64,000 nucleotides of DNA from Cylindrospermum sp. NIES-4074. Lineage in GTDB: Bacteria > Cyanobacteriota > Cyanobacteriia > Cyanobacteriales > Nostocaceae. Made by a program: the position numbers and the translations under genes. Below the pieces are notes generated by a model. That model searched no databases and was not told where the DNA came from. It saw only the letters and a program-made list of their open reading frames with translations. Location: assembly GCA_003994795.1 (NCBI GenBank), contig AP018269.1:5047677-5111676 (forward strand), in the 5' to 3' direction. Positions 26,358 through 35,757 of the stretch are shown in pieces; positions within the stretch are counted from its first letter, which is position 1, and each line of letters begins with the position of its first letter.

Positions 26358-27941
26358 TTAGATTTTAGATTTTAGATTTTGGAGTAATACACAGGCATCT
26401 GTGGTGAAATTGTCCAAATTTATGTTAAATAACTGCTTTAATTGAGAGAGAGGATAGCGATCGCTAAATTCACCAAAACACTCATCACGACTCAAACGCT
26501 GGCATTGATATACGAATAGCATCCGCTTAATGAGCGCAGGCAATTCAGAAAAAGTCACATATTGATAAAGTAGCCGACCAAATTTCTGGTTACTGTCAGC
26601 GTTACCAACGTAAACGTGATAACTTGCAACCGTTTCATGCTGGACACCCAAAAGGGTAATATCACTCTGGCTATGTTGGGCGCAAGATTTAACGCAGCCG
26701 CTAAAATGGATATTGACTGGATAATCTAAAGTTAGGTGAGTTTCCAAATACGCTGCCAATATTAAGGCATGACTTTTTGTATCAGTAGCAGAAGCAGCAC
26801 AACCACGACTACCAGAACAGGCAACCAAGGCACTTTTGACATTAGCTGCTGAAAAATCTAATCCTAAACCAGTAATTTTACTCTTGACATCTGCAAGGTA
26901 TTGTTGAGGAATATCGGTGATGAGTAAATTTTGCCAAGGTGTTAGCCTGAGTGTAGAGACGTTACATGTAACGTCTCTACAACCAAATTTTTCTACTAAA
27001 TCAGCTAAACCCCTCATCTGCCAACTTTCCCAACGTCCCAAGGGTAACACCACACCAATATAAAATAAACCAGGCTGACGCTGGGGATGGATGCCGATAT
27101 GTTGATAAACATTGGGTGTAAATACATTTGATGTAGAGACGTTCCCTGCAACGTCTCTAGATTTTGGTAGATTTTGCCAAACTTCTTGAAGATAATTTTC
27201 CCAACCTACATTATTCAGAACTTCTCGCAACCGGGGTTTACGGGAACTACTAAAATCAATATGACTCAGGTAAACATCAGCCAAAGCTGCCAAAACTGGT
27301 AAACATTCCTCTGGTGACAGCAAAATTCCCGTATCTTTGGGTGGTTCTCCCTGGGCACCCATACTCACACAAAGGCGGAAATACACAATATCATTAACCA
27401 AGACAGCCACAAAAGCGATATCATTGAGGCGATCGCTTACCGAAACTCTGCCACCACCATCAAAACAAACACTAAATTTGGCAGACAGTCCCGATAAATG
27501 AGGATTTTCTAAAATATACTGATTCCATCCTGCCACAAAAGGACGAGTGTCAATTAATTCTTGAGGATCAATACCTGCCGTGGGGCTGGTCATAATATTG
27601 CGAATATGGTCTACAGTAGGATTGCTAGCAGCTAGCCCCATATCTTGTAGACGCTGGAGAATTTCGGTATTTATCCCCTGACGAATTTCGCGCATTTGTA
27701 AATTAGCGCGGTTTGTGATGTCAACATACCCACCCCCACATTCATCTGCTATGTCTGCAATTACTCGGCATTGTTGACTTTCAAGAATCCCCCCTGGTAT
27801 TCTGATGCGAGATAAAATACCATCTTGGGCAGGTGTGGTGTAAAACAAACCAGGACATTTGGTAAAACCAGACAGCAAAACTGGAACTCCTTCCCCGTGC
27901 GACGCAGAGATAGAACTTGATGAACCTCTTAGAGTTGGCAT
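26358..27941 (-). CDS. cobG: Precorrin-3B synthase with two in-frame repeat insertions
   Basis: 527 residues of the nitrite/sulfite reductase-like fold. The 4Fe-4S/siroheme ligands are in CSGSRGCAAS (about 372-378) and SGCVKSC (about 413-417). NRANLQMREI and SPTAGIDPQELIDTRP match the first half of CobG. CobG uses oxygen to form precorrin-3B, so it marks the aerobic pathway. It is longer than the 400-460 residues I expect. Two extra peptides, SRDVAGNVSTS (about 261-270) and CRDVTCNVSTL (about 321-330), are translated copies of the GTAGAGACGTT palindrome. Its last codons are built from AGATTTT heptamers. First gene of the operon, behind a riboswitch. Confidence 0.93.
   Translation of the reverse strand: MPTLRGSSSSISASHGEGVPVLLSGFTKCPGLFYTTPAQDGILSRIRIPGGILESQQCRVIADIADECGGGYVDITNRANLQMREIRQGINTEILQRLQDMGLAASNPTVDHIRNIMTSPTAGIDPQELIDTRPFVAGWNQYILENPHLSGLSAKFSVCFDGGGRVSVSDRLNDIAFVAVLVNDIVYFRLCVSMGAQGEPPKDTGILLSPEECLPVLAALADVYLSHIDFSSSRKPRLREVLNNVGWENYLQEVWQNLPKSRDVAGNVSTSNVFTPNVYQHIGIHPQRQPGLFYIGVVLPLGRWESWQMRGLADLVEKFGCRDVTCNVSTLRLTPWQNLLITDIPQQYLADVKSKITGLGLDFSAANVKSALVACSGSRGCAASATDTKSHALILAAYLETHLTLDYPVNIHFSGCVKSCAQHSQSDITLLGVQHETVASYHVYVGNADSNQKFGRLLYQYVTFSELPALIKRMLFVYQCQRLSRDECFGEFSDRYPLSQLKQLFNINLDNFTTDACVLLQNLKSKI
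26953..26980. repeat. 28-bp perfect palindrome inside cobG
   Basis: GTAGAGACGTTACA followed by its exact reverse complement. It is translated in frame. Other copies: 27133-27160, the interrupted one at 46411-46592, and a variant at 47271-47300. Confidence 0.92.
27133..27160. repeat. Second GTAGAGACGTT palindrome inside cobG
   Basis: GTAGAGACGTT, CCCTG and CAACGTCTCTAG form a slightly diverged copy of the 28-bp palindrome, in the same reading phase as the first. Confidence 0.88.
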
Positions 27942-27949
27942 TCTGACTC

Positions 27950-28080
27950 AGAAACTGACAAGTAAAACAGAAAATTCTCTGCTTTTACTCTTTGCCTTCT
28001 CTTTACAGCTGCGGCACAGTCCCGGAATTTAACCGGAGTTTCCCAACTCTAAGATTTAGCAGTTTACCACGAGGAGGTAT
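27950..28080 (-). promoter_or_regulatory. Cobalamin (adenosylcobalamin) riboswitch
   Basis: On the minus strand, upstream of cobG, the core reads GGGAAACTCCGGTTAAATTC then CGGGACTGTGCCGCAGCTGT followed by AAAGAGAAGG. This matches the conserved B12-box region of the family. A purine- and A-rich variable part and GTCAGTTTCTGAGTCAGA lead to the start codon. High cobalamin is expected to shut down the operon; whether by transcription or translation cannot be told, though the proximity to the start suggests translation. Confidence 0.92.
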
Positions 28081-28143
28081 TTATCGGTTTGAATATTGCA
28101 AAACGTAATTTTTAATCTCCCATACCCAAACAGGATAATTTAA

Positions 28144-28260
28144 ACAGGACTTACGCAAGAACTCTCTCAAACCCTTCTTCCTTTGTGTCCTTTGCGACCT
28201 TTGCGGTATGCCTCCGGCACGCTACGCGAACGCTTCTTCATGATTTTGCGTAAGTCCTGT
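28144..28260. mobile_element. MITE, GGACTTACGCA family, copy 1
   Basis: 117 bp bounded by ACAGGACTTACGCAA and TTGCGTAAGTCCTGT, with TAA on each side as a possible target duplication. The inside holds fragments of other dispersed repeats (GTATGCCTCCGGCACGCTAC). Related elements: 39501-39626 and 42556-42688. Confidence 0.85.
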
Positions 28261-28288
28261 TAAAGAAGGTGGTGACAGTTTGATTTAA

Positions 28289-28675
28289 GCTGTATGCGAC
28301 GAGACTCTATTTTTTACACATAACGCCATAATAGAGATTATCACCACGATTCTGTCTTATCGGTTCACTCGTTTAAGTCGTTTGGAGATTGAGGCAATGT
28401 TGGGTATCACTTTACAGGAAACTCGATTTTATCAGGATGTGAAAGAAGAAGGTAGGGAAGAAGGTAAGAAAGAGGGTAGGCAAGAGGAGGCTAGAACGTT
28501 TGTTCTACGTTTATTAACTAAGCGATTTGGAGAAGTGTCTAGTGAGTTCAAATCTCAGATTTCAAGGTTATCGCTGGAACAGTTGGAAGCTTTAGGGGAA
28601 GCGTTGTTAGATTTTGTGAGTTTCGATGATTTAGCAGTTTGGTTAGAAACAGAAAATGGAACACTTCAAAAGTGA
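28289..28675 (+). pseudogene. C-terminal remnant of an Rpn-family (PD-(D/E)xK, DUF4351) protein
   Basis: The open frame begins after a stop near 28288 and reads AIIEIITTILSYRFTRLSRLEIEAMLG, then EEGREEGKKEGRQEEA and a DUF4351-like end (VLRLLTKRFGEVSS...LEALGEALLDFVSFDDLAVWL). The EEGxxEGxxEG hinge and that tail are typical of Rpn/transposase-like nucleases. The N-terminal nuclease domain is missing; the MITE ends 28 bp upstream of the open frame. The longest internal start (TTG at 28382) gives 97 residues. Probably non-functional, though the C-terminal fragment could in principle still be expressed. Confidence 0.75.
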
Positions 28676-28782
28676 TTTTCTAGCATGGTTCATGTCTATC
28701 AATTGACCTTTTTTGAATTCAAAATTCAAAATTCAAAGCCTGTAAGTGATGAGCAACTCCGGTTACTTCAATCTCAATATTA

Positions 28783-28980
28783 GAGGATGTCTGAAAAGTT
28801 TTTGGTGATGTATCAAGCACCCGCAGATCCCCCTAAATCCATGCCAGTTCGCACAACGGGGGGAAAATACGCAAGCGACTGGCTCCCCTTAAAAAGGGGG
28901 ACTTTAAGAAAATTCCCCCCCTTTTTTAAGGGGGGTAAGGGGGGATCTCGATCAATTGTGATACTTCTCAGACATACTCT
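28783..28980. mobile_element. MITE, GAGGATGT family, copy 1
   Basis: 198 bp with ends GAGGATGTCTGAAAAGT and ACTTCTCAGACATACTCT (imperfect inverted repeats), flanked on both sides by TA. It contains CCCCTTAAAAAGGGGG-type internal hairpins. The TA target duplication fits movement by an IS630/Tc1-type transposase. It fills most of the gap between the Rpn remnant and the NRPS gene (28676-29048). Confidence 0.8.
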
Positions 28981-29048
28981 TATGCTTCTAATCGGAAAAT
29001 AACAGCAACTCAGCTTGCAAAATTAGCCAATATCAAAGGAAGTGTGGA

Positions 29049-32000
29049 TTATTCACCCTGTTTTGTCAACAAAAAAGTTAAATCATCTGCCAATACCTTT
29101 ACATAAGGTTCTTTGAGTGCAGTCTGGTGATTACCTGGAATTTGGTAAAGCTTTTCTACTGTTTGCTTCTTCCAACCAAATCGGGGGAAAATAAAGCGCA
29201 TTAATCTGTCCGATAAAAACATAAATTCACTAGCTAAAAACAGGTGGATTTTACCAGAATAGCCTTGCATGATATAAGGTTTTTGGAAAATAGATAAAAT
29301 TACCTTTTGGCGATTTTTTTCATTGCTGAAAAATTCTTTTATCTCCGATAAACGAAGCGGAAATTTTTTGATATAATAAATAGCTAAAAATCTAGTTATA
29401 TGGTAAGAAATAGATGCAGCAGCAGGGTAATCTACTATAATTAGGGTAGATACTTTTCTCCCGTGACTTTCAAGTTGTTTCGCAACTTCATAGGCAATTA
29501 AACCACCAAAAGAGTAACCTCCCAAAACATAGTCTCCTGCCGGCTGCAAGGTAAGCAGATCATGAACATGATATGCTGCAATCGCTTTGATGTTCTGTTC
29601 TGAAGCCTTATGCATGAATACAGAATAACCTGATTCCATGAAACAAATAGGCTGTTCTGTCCCAAGATGTTTTGCTAGCGGTATCACATCCTCAAAACTA
29701 GTAGCACAGAAAAAAAATGGCTGTTTAACACCATGATGATTAAGCGTAACAATTAAAGATTCCGGTCTATTTTTTTTCCCTTGACGACCAGCAACAATGG
29801 CTATAAGTTTTCCGTAATCTTCTCGGTCAAGTGAAGGAAAATCTGGAGAAGTTAAAAACTTTGGTGGTGCAGAATTACGAATCACGCTAGCAAGTTGGGC
29901 AATTGTTGAAACTTGGAACATAGTAGCCAAGGGTAAATTTTTACCCAAATTATTTTCTATTTCCACGAACAGACGCAAAGCTAATAAAGAATGACCCCCC
30001 AAGTCAAAGAAATTATCATGTACATCTATAGGTGTCACACCCAAAACTTGTTCCCAAATTTGGATTAATTGTAGTTCTAACTCATTCAAAGAAGTTAACG
30101 GTGTGGTTTTAGTTACTTCTCTAGTAAAGTCTATTGCTGATAATGCACGACGGTCTAATTTGCCGTTGGGATTTAAAGGTAAGGTATCTAAAAAAGCAAA
30201 GGAGTTGGGTATCATGTAATCTGGCAGCTTCTGTTTGAGGAAGCAGCGCAGTTCATCAGTAGAGAGTGTTTGTTTTGGTTGAAGAACAGTATAGGCTATG
30301 AGACGCTTGTTACCTAACTCATCTTTGCTGATAGTGACTGCTGTCTGTTGCACACTGGGGTGCTTTGCTAACACCGCTTCGATTTCTAAGAGTTCGATGC
30401 GGAGACCGCGAATTTTTACCTGGTTATCCATGCGTCCCAGGTATTCGATATTGCCATCAGGCAGGTAGCGGGCTAAGTCTCCAGTTTTGTACAGACGTGC
30501 CGATTTTGAATTGATAAAGGGGTTGGAAATAAATTTCTCTGTTGTTAAGTCAGGTCGATTGAGGTAGCCTTGGGCCAGTCCACAACCCCCAATGTGCAGT
30601 TCTCCAGGAACACCGACGGGGACAGGTTGCAGTTGAGAATCAAGAATATAGATTTGTGTATTATCTATGGGTCTACCAATGGATGCAGAAGCGCTGATTT
30701 TTTCGTGATTACTGCTGTTGTGAAGACATAATGTGAATGTGGAGTAGGTGGTAGCTTCCGAAGGCCCGTAGAGATTGAAAACTTGCTTAATTGTGCTTTG
30801 TTGGTAGAGTTGCTGCACTAATTGGTTAGATAGGGCTTCACCAGCGAGATTAACCGTGTGTACTCCCGGTGGTAGGGCATTAGCTTTGAGTAATTCGGCG
30901 ATCGCAGATGGAACTGTATTAATTAAGGTAACATCTTTGGCAGCTTTTAAAGTGGGTAAATGCAAGATATTTTCGGCAAGAATCACCTTACCCCCACAAC
31001 TGAGGGTAGCAAATAGCTCAAAAACAGAAAGGTCAAAACAGATAGATGTTGCAGCTAAAACACCAGCTAGCTGCTGGGAATTAAAAGTCTTAAGTGCCCA
31101 ATTAATAAAGTTAACTGTGCTGGTATGTTCAATAGCCACACCTTTTGGTTGCCCTGTGGAACCGGATGTGTAGAGGATGTAGGCTAAGTTAGTGGATTTG
31201 AGATTGATTGTTGGGTTCTCTGGGTTTTCACGGTTAATAATCTGCCAATCTGTGTCTAAACAGACTAGATGTGCCTTGTGTTTTGGTAATTTCTCAACTA
31301 GCTTTGTTTGGGTTAGCAAGAATGGTACAGCGGCATCACAAAGCATGAATTCCAAGCGCTGCTGGGGATATGCTGGGTCAAGGGGTACATAAGCTGCACC
31401 TGCTTTGAGAATACCGAGAAGTCCGATTAATAAATCTAGTGAACGTTCTAAGCAGATACCCACGAATGTTTCTGTACCCACACCCAACTTTTGCAGGTGG
31501 TGAGCAAGTTGATTTGCCCGGATATTTAGCTCTTGATAAGTTAGTTGCTGATGCTCAAAAACAACTGCAATTGCTGCTGGGGTTCTCTTAACTTGTTGCT
31601 CAAATAATTGATGAATGCAAGCTGTTTGGGGATAATCTGTTTGGGTATTTGCTCCTTGCAATAGCAGCCAATTTTTTTCAACTTCGGTTAACAGCGGTAA
31701 TGTTAAAATCTGCTGGTTTGAATTTGCCACAATTCCTTGTAACAAGGTTTGAAAGTGCTGAATAAACTGCTTAATTGTGCTTTCATCAAATAGCTCGGTG
31801 TTGTATTCAACGGTTCCTGATAATCCTGCGTCTGTTTCCCACATCAGCAGCATGAGGTCGAAGATAGCAGCCCCTTTTTGCATCGCTAGTTGTTGTACAT
31901 TCAATCCTGCCATCTCTAAATTGCTCATGGGCACATTCAGCAGATTAAATACTACTTGAAACCAAGGAGAGTAGCTTAAATCTCTAGCTGATTGTAAGGT

Positions 32001-35000
32001 AGGCAGTAGTTGTTCAACTGGAAATTCTTGATAAGTGTAAGCTTCTAAAGTTGTTTGCTGTACCTGCTTGAGCAGTTCCAAAAAAGGCGGATTTCCTGCT
32101 AGATTGGTACGAATCGGCACAATGTTTGAAAAGCAACCAATGATGGCTTCAAGTTCAGTACGGTTGCGGTTAGCCAATGGGGAGCCGATGACAATATCTT
32201 CCTGCCGACTGTAGCGATAAAGCAGAATCACAAAAGCCGTTAACAGTGTCATGAATAGAGTAGACCCGGATTTGCGACTGAGGCTTTTTAGTTGCTGCGT
32301 TAAATCTGAGTCAATTTGCCATGACTGGGTGCGACCTGAGAAAGATTGTAACTTAGTTCGGGGGCGATGCCTACGGCGAGCTTCGCTAACGCTTGGCAGT
32401 TCCAACAAGGGGGGTGCATCAGCTAGCTGACGGCTCCAATATGCCACCAAAGGATGATAGACTTGCGGTTGCTGAAGCCACTGTCGGTGACAAAGACTAA
32501 AATCACTGTACTCAATCAACAACGGGGTGAAGGGAGAAGGGTATCCTTGGGTGTAGGCTTTGTAAAGGACAGATAGCTCTTGGGTAAAGATTCCCAGTGA
32601 CCAGCCATCAGCAACGATGTGATGTATTGTGATCAGCAACACATGATCGTTTGTTGACAATTGCAGCAATTTTACACGAATTGGCGGATCTTGTGTCAAA
32701 TCAAACGGTCGGCTAGCTTCTTCATCCACTAGTCGTTGGTTCTCAGTTACACTTTGCACCTGCTGAATGGGGATGGAAATATATAACTCTGGGGCAATGC
32801 GTTGCACCGGGAATCCTTGCACTATGGGGAATGTTGTTCGCAGGGAGGAATGGCGTTGAATAATATTGTTAATAGCTTGCTCTAAAGCTAAAATTTGCAA
32901 AGTTCCCTGGAGTCGAAATGCTAATGGTAAGTTATATATTGGGCTGAGTCCAGACCTTTGATCTAATAACCACATTCGCTCCTGATAGAGGGACAAAGGT
33001 AGCTCATTGCTGTGGGTAACTGGTTGCAGTGACAGAACATTTTTATTTGGTTCTTGTTGTTGAGATGCTGATGCTATCCTTAAACTCATCTCTGCAATCG
33101 TCGATGCTTGCAATACTGCATATACAGGCAAATCAACCCCAAAAGAGTCCCGGACACGAGAGACAATTTGTGTGGAATGGAGGGAGTGACCACCTAATTC
33201 TGAAAAGGAATCATAGATGCCTACTTCCATCCCCAGGACATCAGTCCAGATTTTAGCCAGGTTTTCTTCAATTGGGGTGCGGGGTGGCATAAAATCCCTA
33301 TCTACACCCAAGCGGATGTGATCTGGGGCGGGCAAAGCTTGGCGATCGACTTTACCATTAGCATTGAGAGGCAACTGTTCTAATACCAAAAATGCTGAAG
33401 GCACCATGTAACTTGGCAGTTGCTGTTGAAGAAAGCGACGTAATTCTATAGGGGTTAAGTTAGTCGTGACATAGGCTACCAAGCGCTTATCTCCAGGTCG
33501 GTCTTCCCTAGCCATAACAACTGCCGATCGCACCGCTGGATGTTGAAGTAGCACTGCTTCAATTTCACCTGGTTCTATGCGAAAGCCTCTGATTTTAACT
33601 TGAAAATCAATTCTACCTAAAAACTCAATTGTGCCATCAAGTAACCACCGCACGCGATCGCCTGTTTTATAAAGTCGAGATCCCAATTCTGAACTAAACG
33701 GGTTAGGGATAAAGCGTTCGGCTGTTAGTTCTGGTTGGTGAAGATAACCACGGGCTAACCCGTCTCCACCAATGTATAATTCCCCTGGAACCCCTATCGG
33801 CACTGGTTGTAAATACTGATTGAGGATGTAAACCTGAGTATTAGCAATGGGACGACCGATGGGAATTGATTCTGTGATGGGAATGTCTCTAGGAATGGGG
33901 TAACAACAGGTAAAAGTTGTATTTTCTGTGGGGCCATAGCCATTAATCAACTGACAACCCGGTAATTCTTGCAACACCTTTTGCACATGGGGAACAGACA
34001 GCACATCCCCACCAGCCAAGATTTGTGTTAATGGTTGCAGTTCCTGTAGTCGTTCATCTACCATCAAGTGAAATAAACCTGCGGTAAGCCAGATAGTTGT
34101 GACTTGGTGTTCTCTGATTGCTTGTCCCAGTGCTTCTAAAGAAGGGTTTGTACCAGGCATCAGTACCAAACGTCCCCCATTTAATAATGGCCCCCATACT
34201 TCTAATGTGGAAGCATCAAAAGCGATCGCCGCTAAATGTAAAAAAACTTGTTCTGGGCCAAACTGGGCATAGTCTGCCCCCTTCACTAACCGCACCACCC
34301 CCCGATGAGGAACACAAACTCCTTTAGGTTTGCCGGTGGAGCCGGATGTGTACATGACATAAGCCAAGTTATCAGCTGTAACGTTGCTGTGGGGCGGTTC
34401 TGTGGATGCAGATTGAATCATTTCCCAGTCTGTATCTAAGCAAATCACTTGGCTGTGAGATTTGACTGAGTTCGGCAAATGTGACAACCATTTCTGCTGA
34501 GTCAGTAGAACAGGACATTGAGCATCATCTAGAATAGTAGCCAGCCGTTGTGGGGGATAAGCTGGATCAAGAGGCAAGTAAGCCCCCCCAGCTTTGAGAA
34601 TTCCTAGTAGGGCGATAATTAACTCTAAAGAGCGTTCCAGGCACAAACCCACTAGCGTATCTGGACTCACACCCAGTTTTTGGAGATGATGCGCTAGTTG
34701 ATTAGCAGATTGATCCAGCTGCCGATAAGTCAACTTTTGCCCTGCCAATACAAGTGCGATCGCATCCGGCATCATCTCCACTTGCTGGGCAAACAATTGA
34801 TGAATGCACAGAGTCTTTGGATAGTCTACTTGAGTTTGATTCCACTCCACTAATAATTGATGTCTTTCTGTGGCTGTTAAGAGGGGAAGATTAACCAGGG
34901 ATTGTTCAGACTGACTGATGATACCTGCCAACAGAGTTTCTAGATGTCCCAACATTCGTGCGATCGCCTCATCTGCAAACCGATTTCGCTCATAATGGAT

Positions 35001-35612
35001 TTCTAGTAATAAGTCTGACTCTACATCAACCCACAAAACCAGAGCATATTCACCACTTGCCAGCAATTCAGATTTTCGATTTTTCCTGTTGCGTTCCTGC
35101 CCCTGAAATTCAGCATCCACTATTACCACTGTCTCAAATAATGGCAACCCTTGAGGCACTTCACTCCACTCTCGAATTTGTGCCAAAGGAGTAGATTCAT
35201 CATCGCCTACAGCCACCCATTGAGCCTGTAATTCTTTCAGCCACGGTAAAACTAAAGCATCAGCATCAACTAAAACTCTGATTGGTACAGTATTGGCAAA
35301 TCTGTCTTCATCAGTAGCTCTAGTTGCGCCAAAAAGAATATCTGTTTCTCTACTGTAATGGCTCAAAAGTAACGCCCAAGCCCCTTGAATGAGGGTATGA
35401 AGGCTTAATTGGTAATTTTGGGCAAAAGTTCTCAAAGCTGAAGTCTTGCCCCTTGAAAGGCGAATTTCTTGACTTCCACGGGACAGGGGTGACGAACTTG
35501 AATTGATAATATTTGGCAACTTGAGCGGAACCGAGAAACCGCGCAACATATCTCGCCAAAAATTTTCATTTTTTGAGCAGGATTCTAGAGAGATATTTTC
35601 TATATTTTTCAT
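29049..35612 (-). CDS. Two-module nonribosomal peptide synthetase with thioesterase
   Basis: 2187 residues from the ATG at 35612. Order: a partial condensation domain (about 1-230; only the C-lobe, no HHxxxDG); A1 with YTSGSTGKPKG (about 424); carrier LGGHS (about 806); condensation domain with HHIVADG (about 1000); A2 with YTSGSTGQPKG (about 1484); carrier LGGHS (about 1873); and a type I thioesterase with GYSFGG (about 2034) and catalytic His in GNH (about 2160). By hand alignment, the A1 pocket reads about DALWLGGTF (Val-like aliphatic) and A2 DLFNNALTY (Ala-type). A released dipeptide or its oligomer is expected. No MbtH, phosphopantetheinyl transferase, transporter or tailoring gene is adjacent. 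One stretch (about residues 1075-1085) looks like translated repeat. Confidence 0.95.
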   Translation of the reverse strand: MKNIENISLESCSKNENFWRDMLRGFSVPLKLPNIINSSSSPLSRGSQEIRLSRGKTSALRTFAQNYQLSLHTLIQGAWALLLSHYSRETDILFGATRATDEDRFANTVPIRVLVDADALVLPWLKELQAQWVAVGDDESTPLAQIREWSEVPQGLPLFETVVIVDAEFQGQERNRKNRKSELLASGEYALVLWVDVESDLLLEIHYERNRFADEAIARMLGHLETLLAGIISQSEQSLVNLPLLTATERHQLLVEWNQTQVDYPKTLCIHQLFAQQVEMMPDAIALVLAGQKLTYRQLDQSANQLAHHLQKLGVSPDTLVGLCLERSLELIIALLGILKAGGAYLPLDPAYPPQRLATILDDAQCPVLLTQQKWLSHLPNSVKSHSQVICLDTDWEMIQSASTEPPHSNVTADNLAYVMYTSGSTGKPKGVCVPHRGVVRLVKGADYAQFGPEQVFLHLAAIAFDASTLEVWGPLLNGGRLVLMPGTNPSLEALGQAIREHQVTTIWLTAGLFHLMVDERLQELQPLTQILAGGDVLSVPHVQKVLQELPGCQLINGYGPTENTTFTCCYPIPRDIPITESIPIGRPIANTQVYILNQYLQPVPIGVPGELYIGGDGLARGYLHQPELTAERFIPNPFSSELGSRLYKTGDRVRWLLDGTIEFLGRIDFQVKIRGFRIEPGEIEAVLLQHPAVRSAVVMAREDRPGDKRLVAYVTTNLTPIELRRFLQQQLPSYMVPSAFLVLEQLPLNANGKVDRQALPAPDHIRLGVDRDFMPPRTPIEENLAKIWTDVLGMEVGIYDSFSELGGHSLHSTQIVSRVRDSFGVDLPVYAVLQASTIAEMSLRIASASQQQEPNKNVLSLQPVTHSNELPLSLYQERMWLLDQRSGLSPIYNLPLAFRLQGTLQILALEQAINNIIQRHSSLRTTFPIVQGFPVQRIAPELYISIPIQQVQSVTENQRLVDEEASRPFDLTQDPPIRVKLLQLSTNDHVLLITIHHIVADGWSLGIFTQELSVLYKAYTQGYPSPFTPLLIEYSDFSLCHRQWLQQPQVYHPLVAYWSRQLADAPPLLELPSVSEARRRHRPRTKLQSFSGRTQSWQIDSDLTQQLKSLSRKSGSTLFMTLLTAFVILLYRYSRQEDIVIGSPLANRNRTELEAIIGCFSNIVPIRTNLAGNPPFLELLKQVQQTTLEAYTYQEFPVEQLLPTLQSARDLSYSPWFQVVFNLLNVPMSNLEMAGLNVQQLAMQKGAAIFDLMLLMWETDAGLSGTVEYNTELFDESTIKQFIQHFQTLLQGIVANSNQQILTLPLLTEVEKNWLLLQGANTQTDYPQTACIHQLFEQQVKRTPAAIAVVFEHQQLTYQELNIRANQLAHHLQKLGVGTETFVGICLERSLDLLIGLLGILKAGAAYVPLDPAYPQQRLEFMLCDAAVPFLLTQTKLVEKLPKHKAHLVCLDTDWQIINRENPENPTINLKSTNLAYILYTSGSTGQPKGVAIEHTSTVNFINWALKTFNSQQLAGVLAATSICFDLSVFELFATLSCGGKVILAENILHLPTLKAAKDVTLINTVPSAIAELLKANALPPGVHTVNLAGEALSNQLVQQLYQQSTIKQVFNLYGPSEATTYSTFTLCLHNSSNHEKISASASIGRPIDNTQIYILDSQLQPVPVGVPGELHIGGCGLAQGYLNRPDLTTEKFISNPFINSKSARLYKTGDLARYLPDGNIEYLGRMDNQVKIRGLRIELLEIEAVLAKHPSVQQTAVTISKDELGNKRLIAYTVLQPKQTLSTDELRCFLKQKLPDYMIPNSFAFLDTLPLNPNGKLDRRALSAIDFTREVTKTTPLTSLNELELQLIQIWEQVLGVTPIDVHDNFFDLGGHSLLALRLFVEIENNLGKNLPLATMFQVSTIAQLASVIRNSAPPKFLTSPDFPSLDREDYGKLIAIVAGRQGKKNRPESLIVTLNHHGVKQPFFFCATSFEDVIPLAKHLGTEQPICFMESGYSVFMHKASEQNIKAIAAYHVHDLLTLQPAGDYVLGGYSFGGLIAYEVAKQLESHGRKVSTLIIVDYPAAASISYHITRFLAIYYIKKFPLRLSEIKEFFSNEKNRQKVILSIFQKPYIMQGYSGKIHLFLASEFMFLSDRLMRFIFPRFGWKKQTVEKLYQIPGNHQTALKEPYVKVLADDLTFLLTKQGE
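32365..32395. repeat. GCGATGCCTACGGCG-type repeat in the NRPS coding region
   Basis: GCGATGCCTACGGCGAGCTT followed by CGCTAACGCT matches a dispersed intergenic repeat of Nostoc-type genomes. It reads in frame as part of SVSEARRRHRP in the condensation domain between the modules. Confidence 0.6.
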
Positions 35613-35672
35613 AATTAACCTAGATTTTATATAAAGTTTTCCTCGTGCCTCCTGCCTACTTTGATAAATCAT

Positions 35673-35712
35673 CGTCGGGTTTATCCCTACCAGACAAACC
35701 CGACGACTACAC
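35673..35712. repeat. Hairpin repeat (GTCGTCGGGTTT type)
   Basis: CGTCGGGTTT and AAACCCGACG flank ATCCCTACCAGAC upstream of the NRPS start, a common cyanobacterial repeat. Confidence 0.75.
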
Positions 35713-35757
35713 CTTCATGCTTTACGTGTAGAGTAAGGATATAGAAGGAACTTAGGG

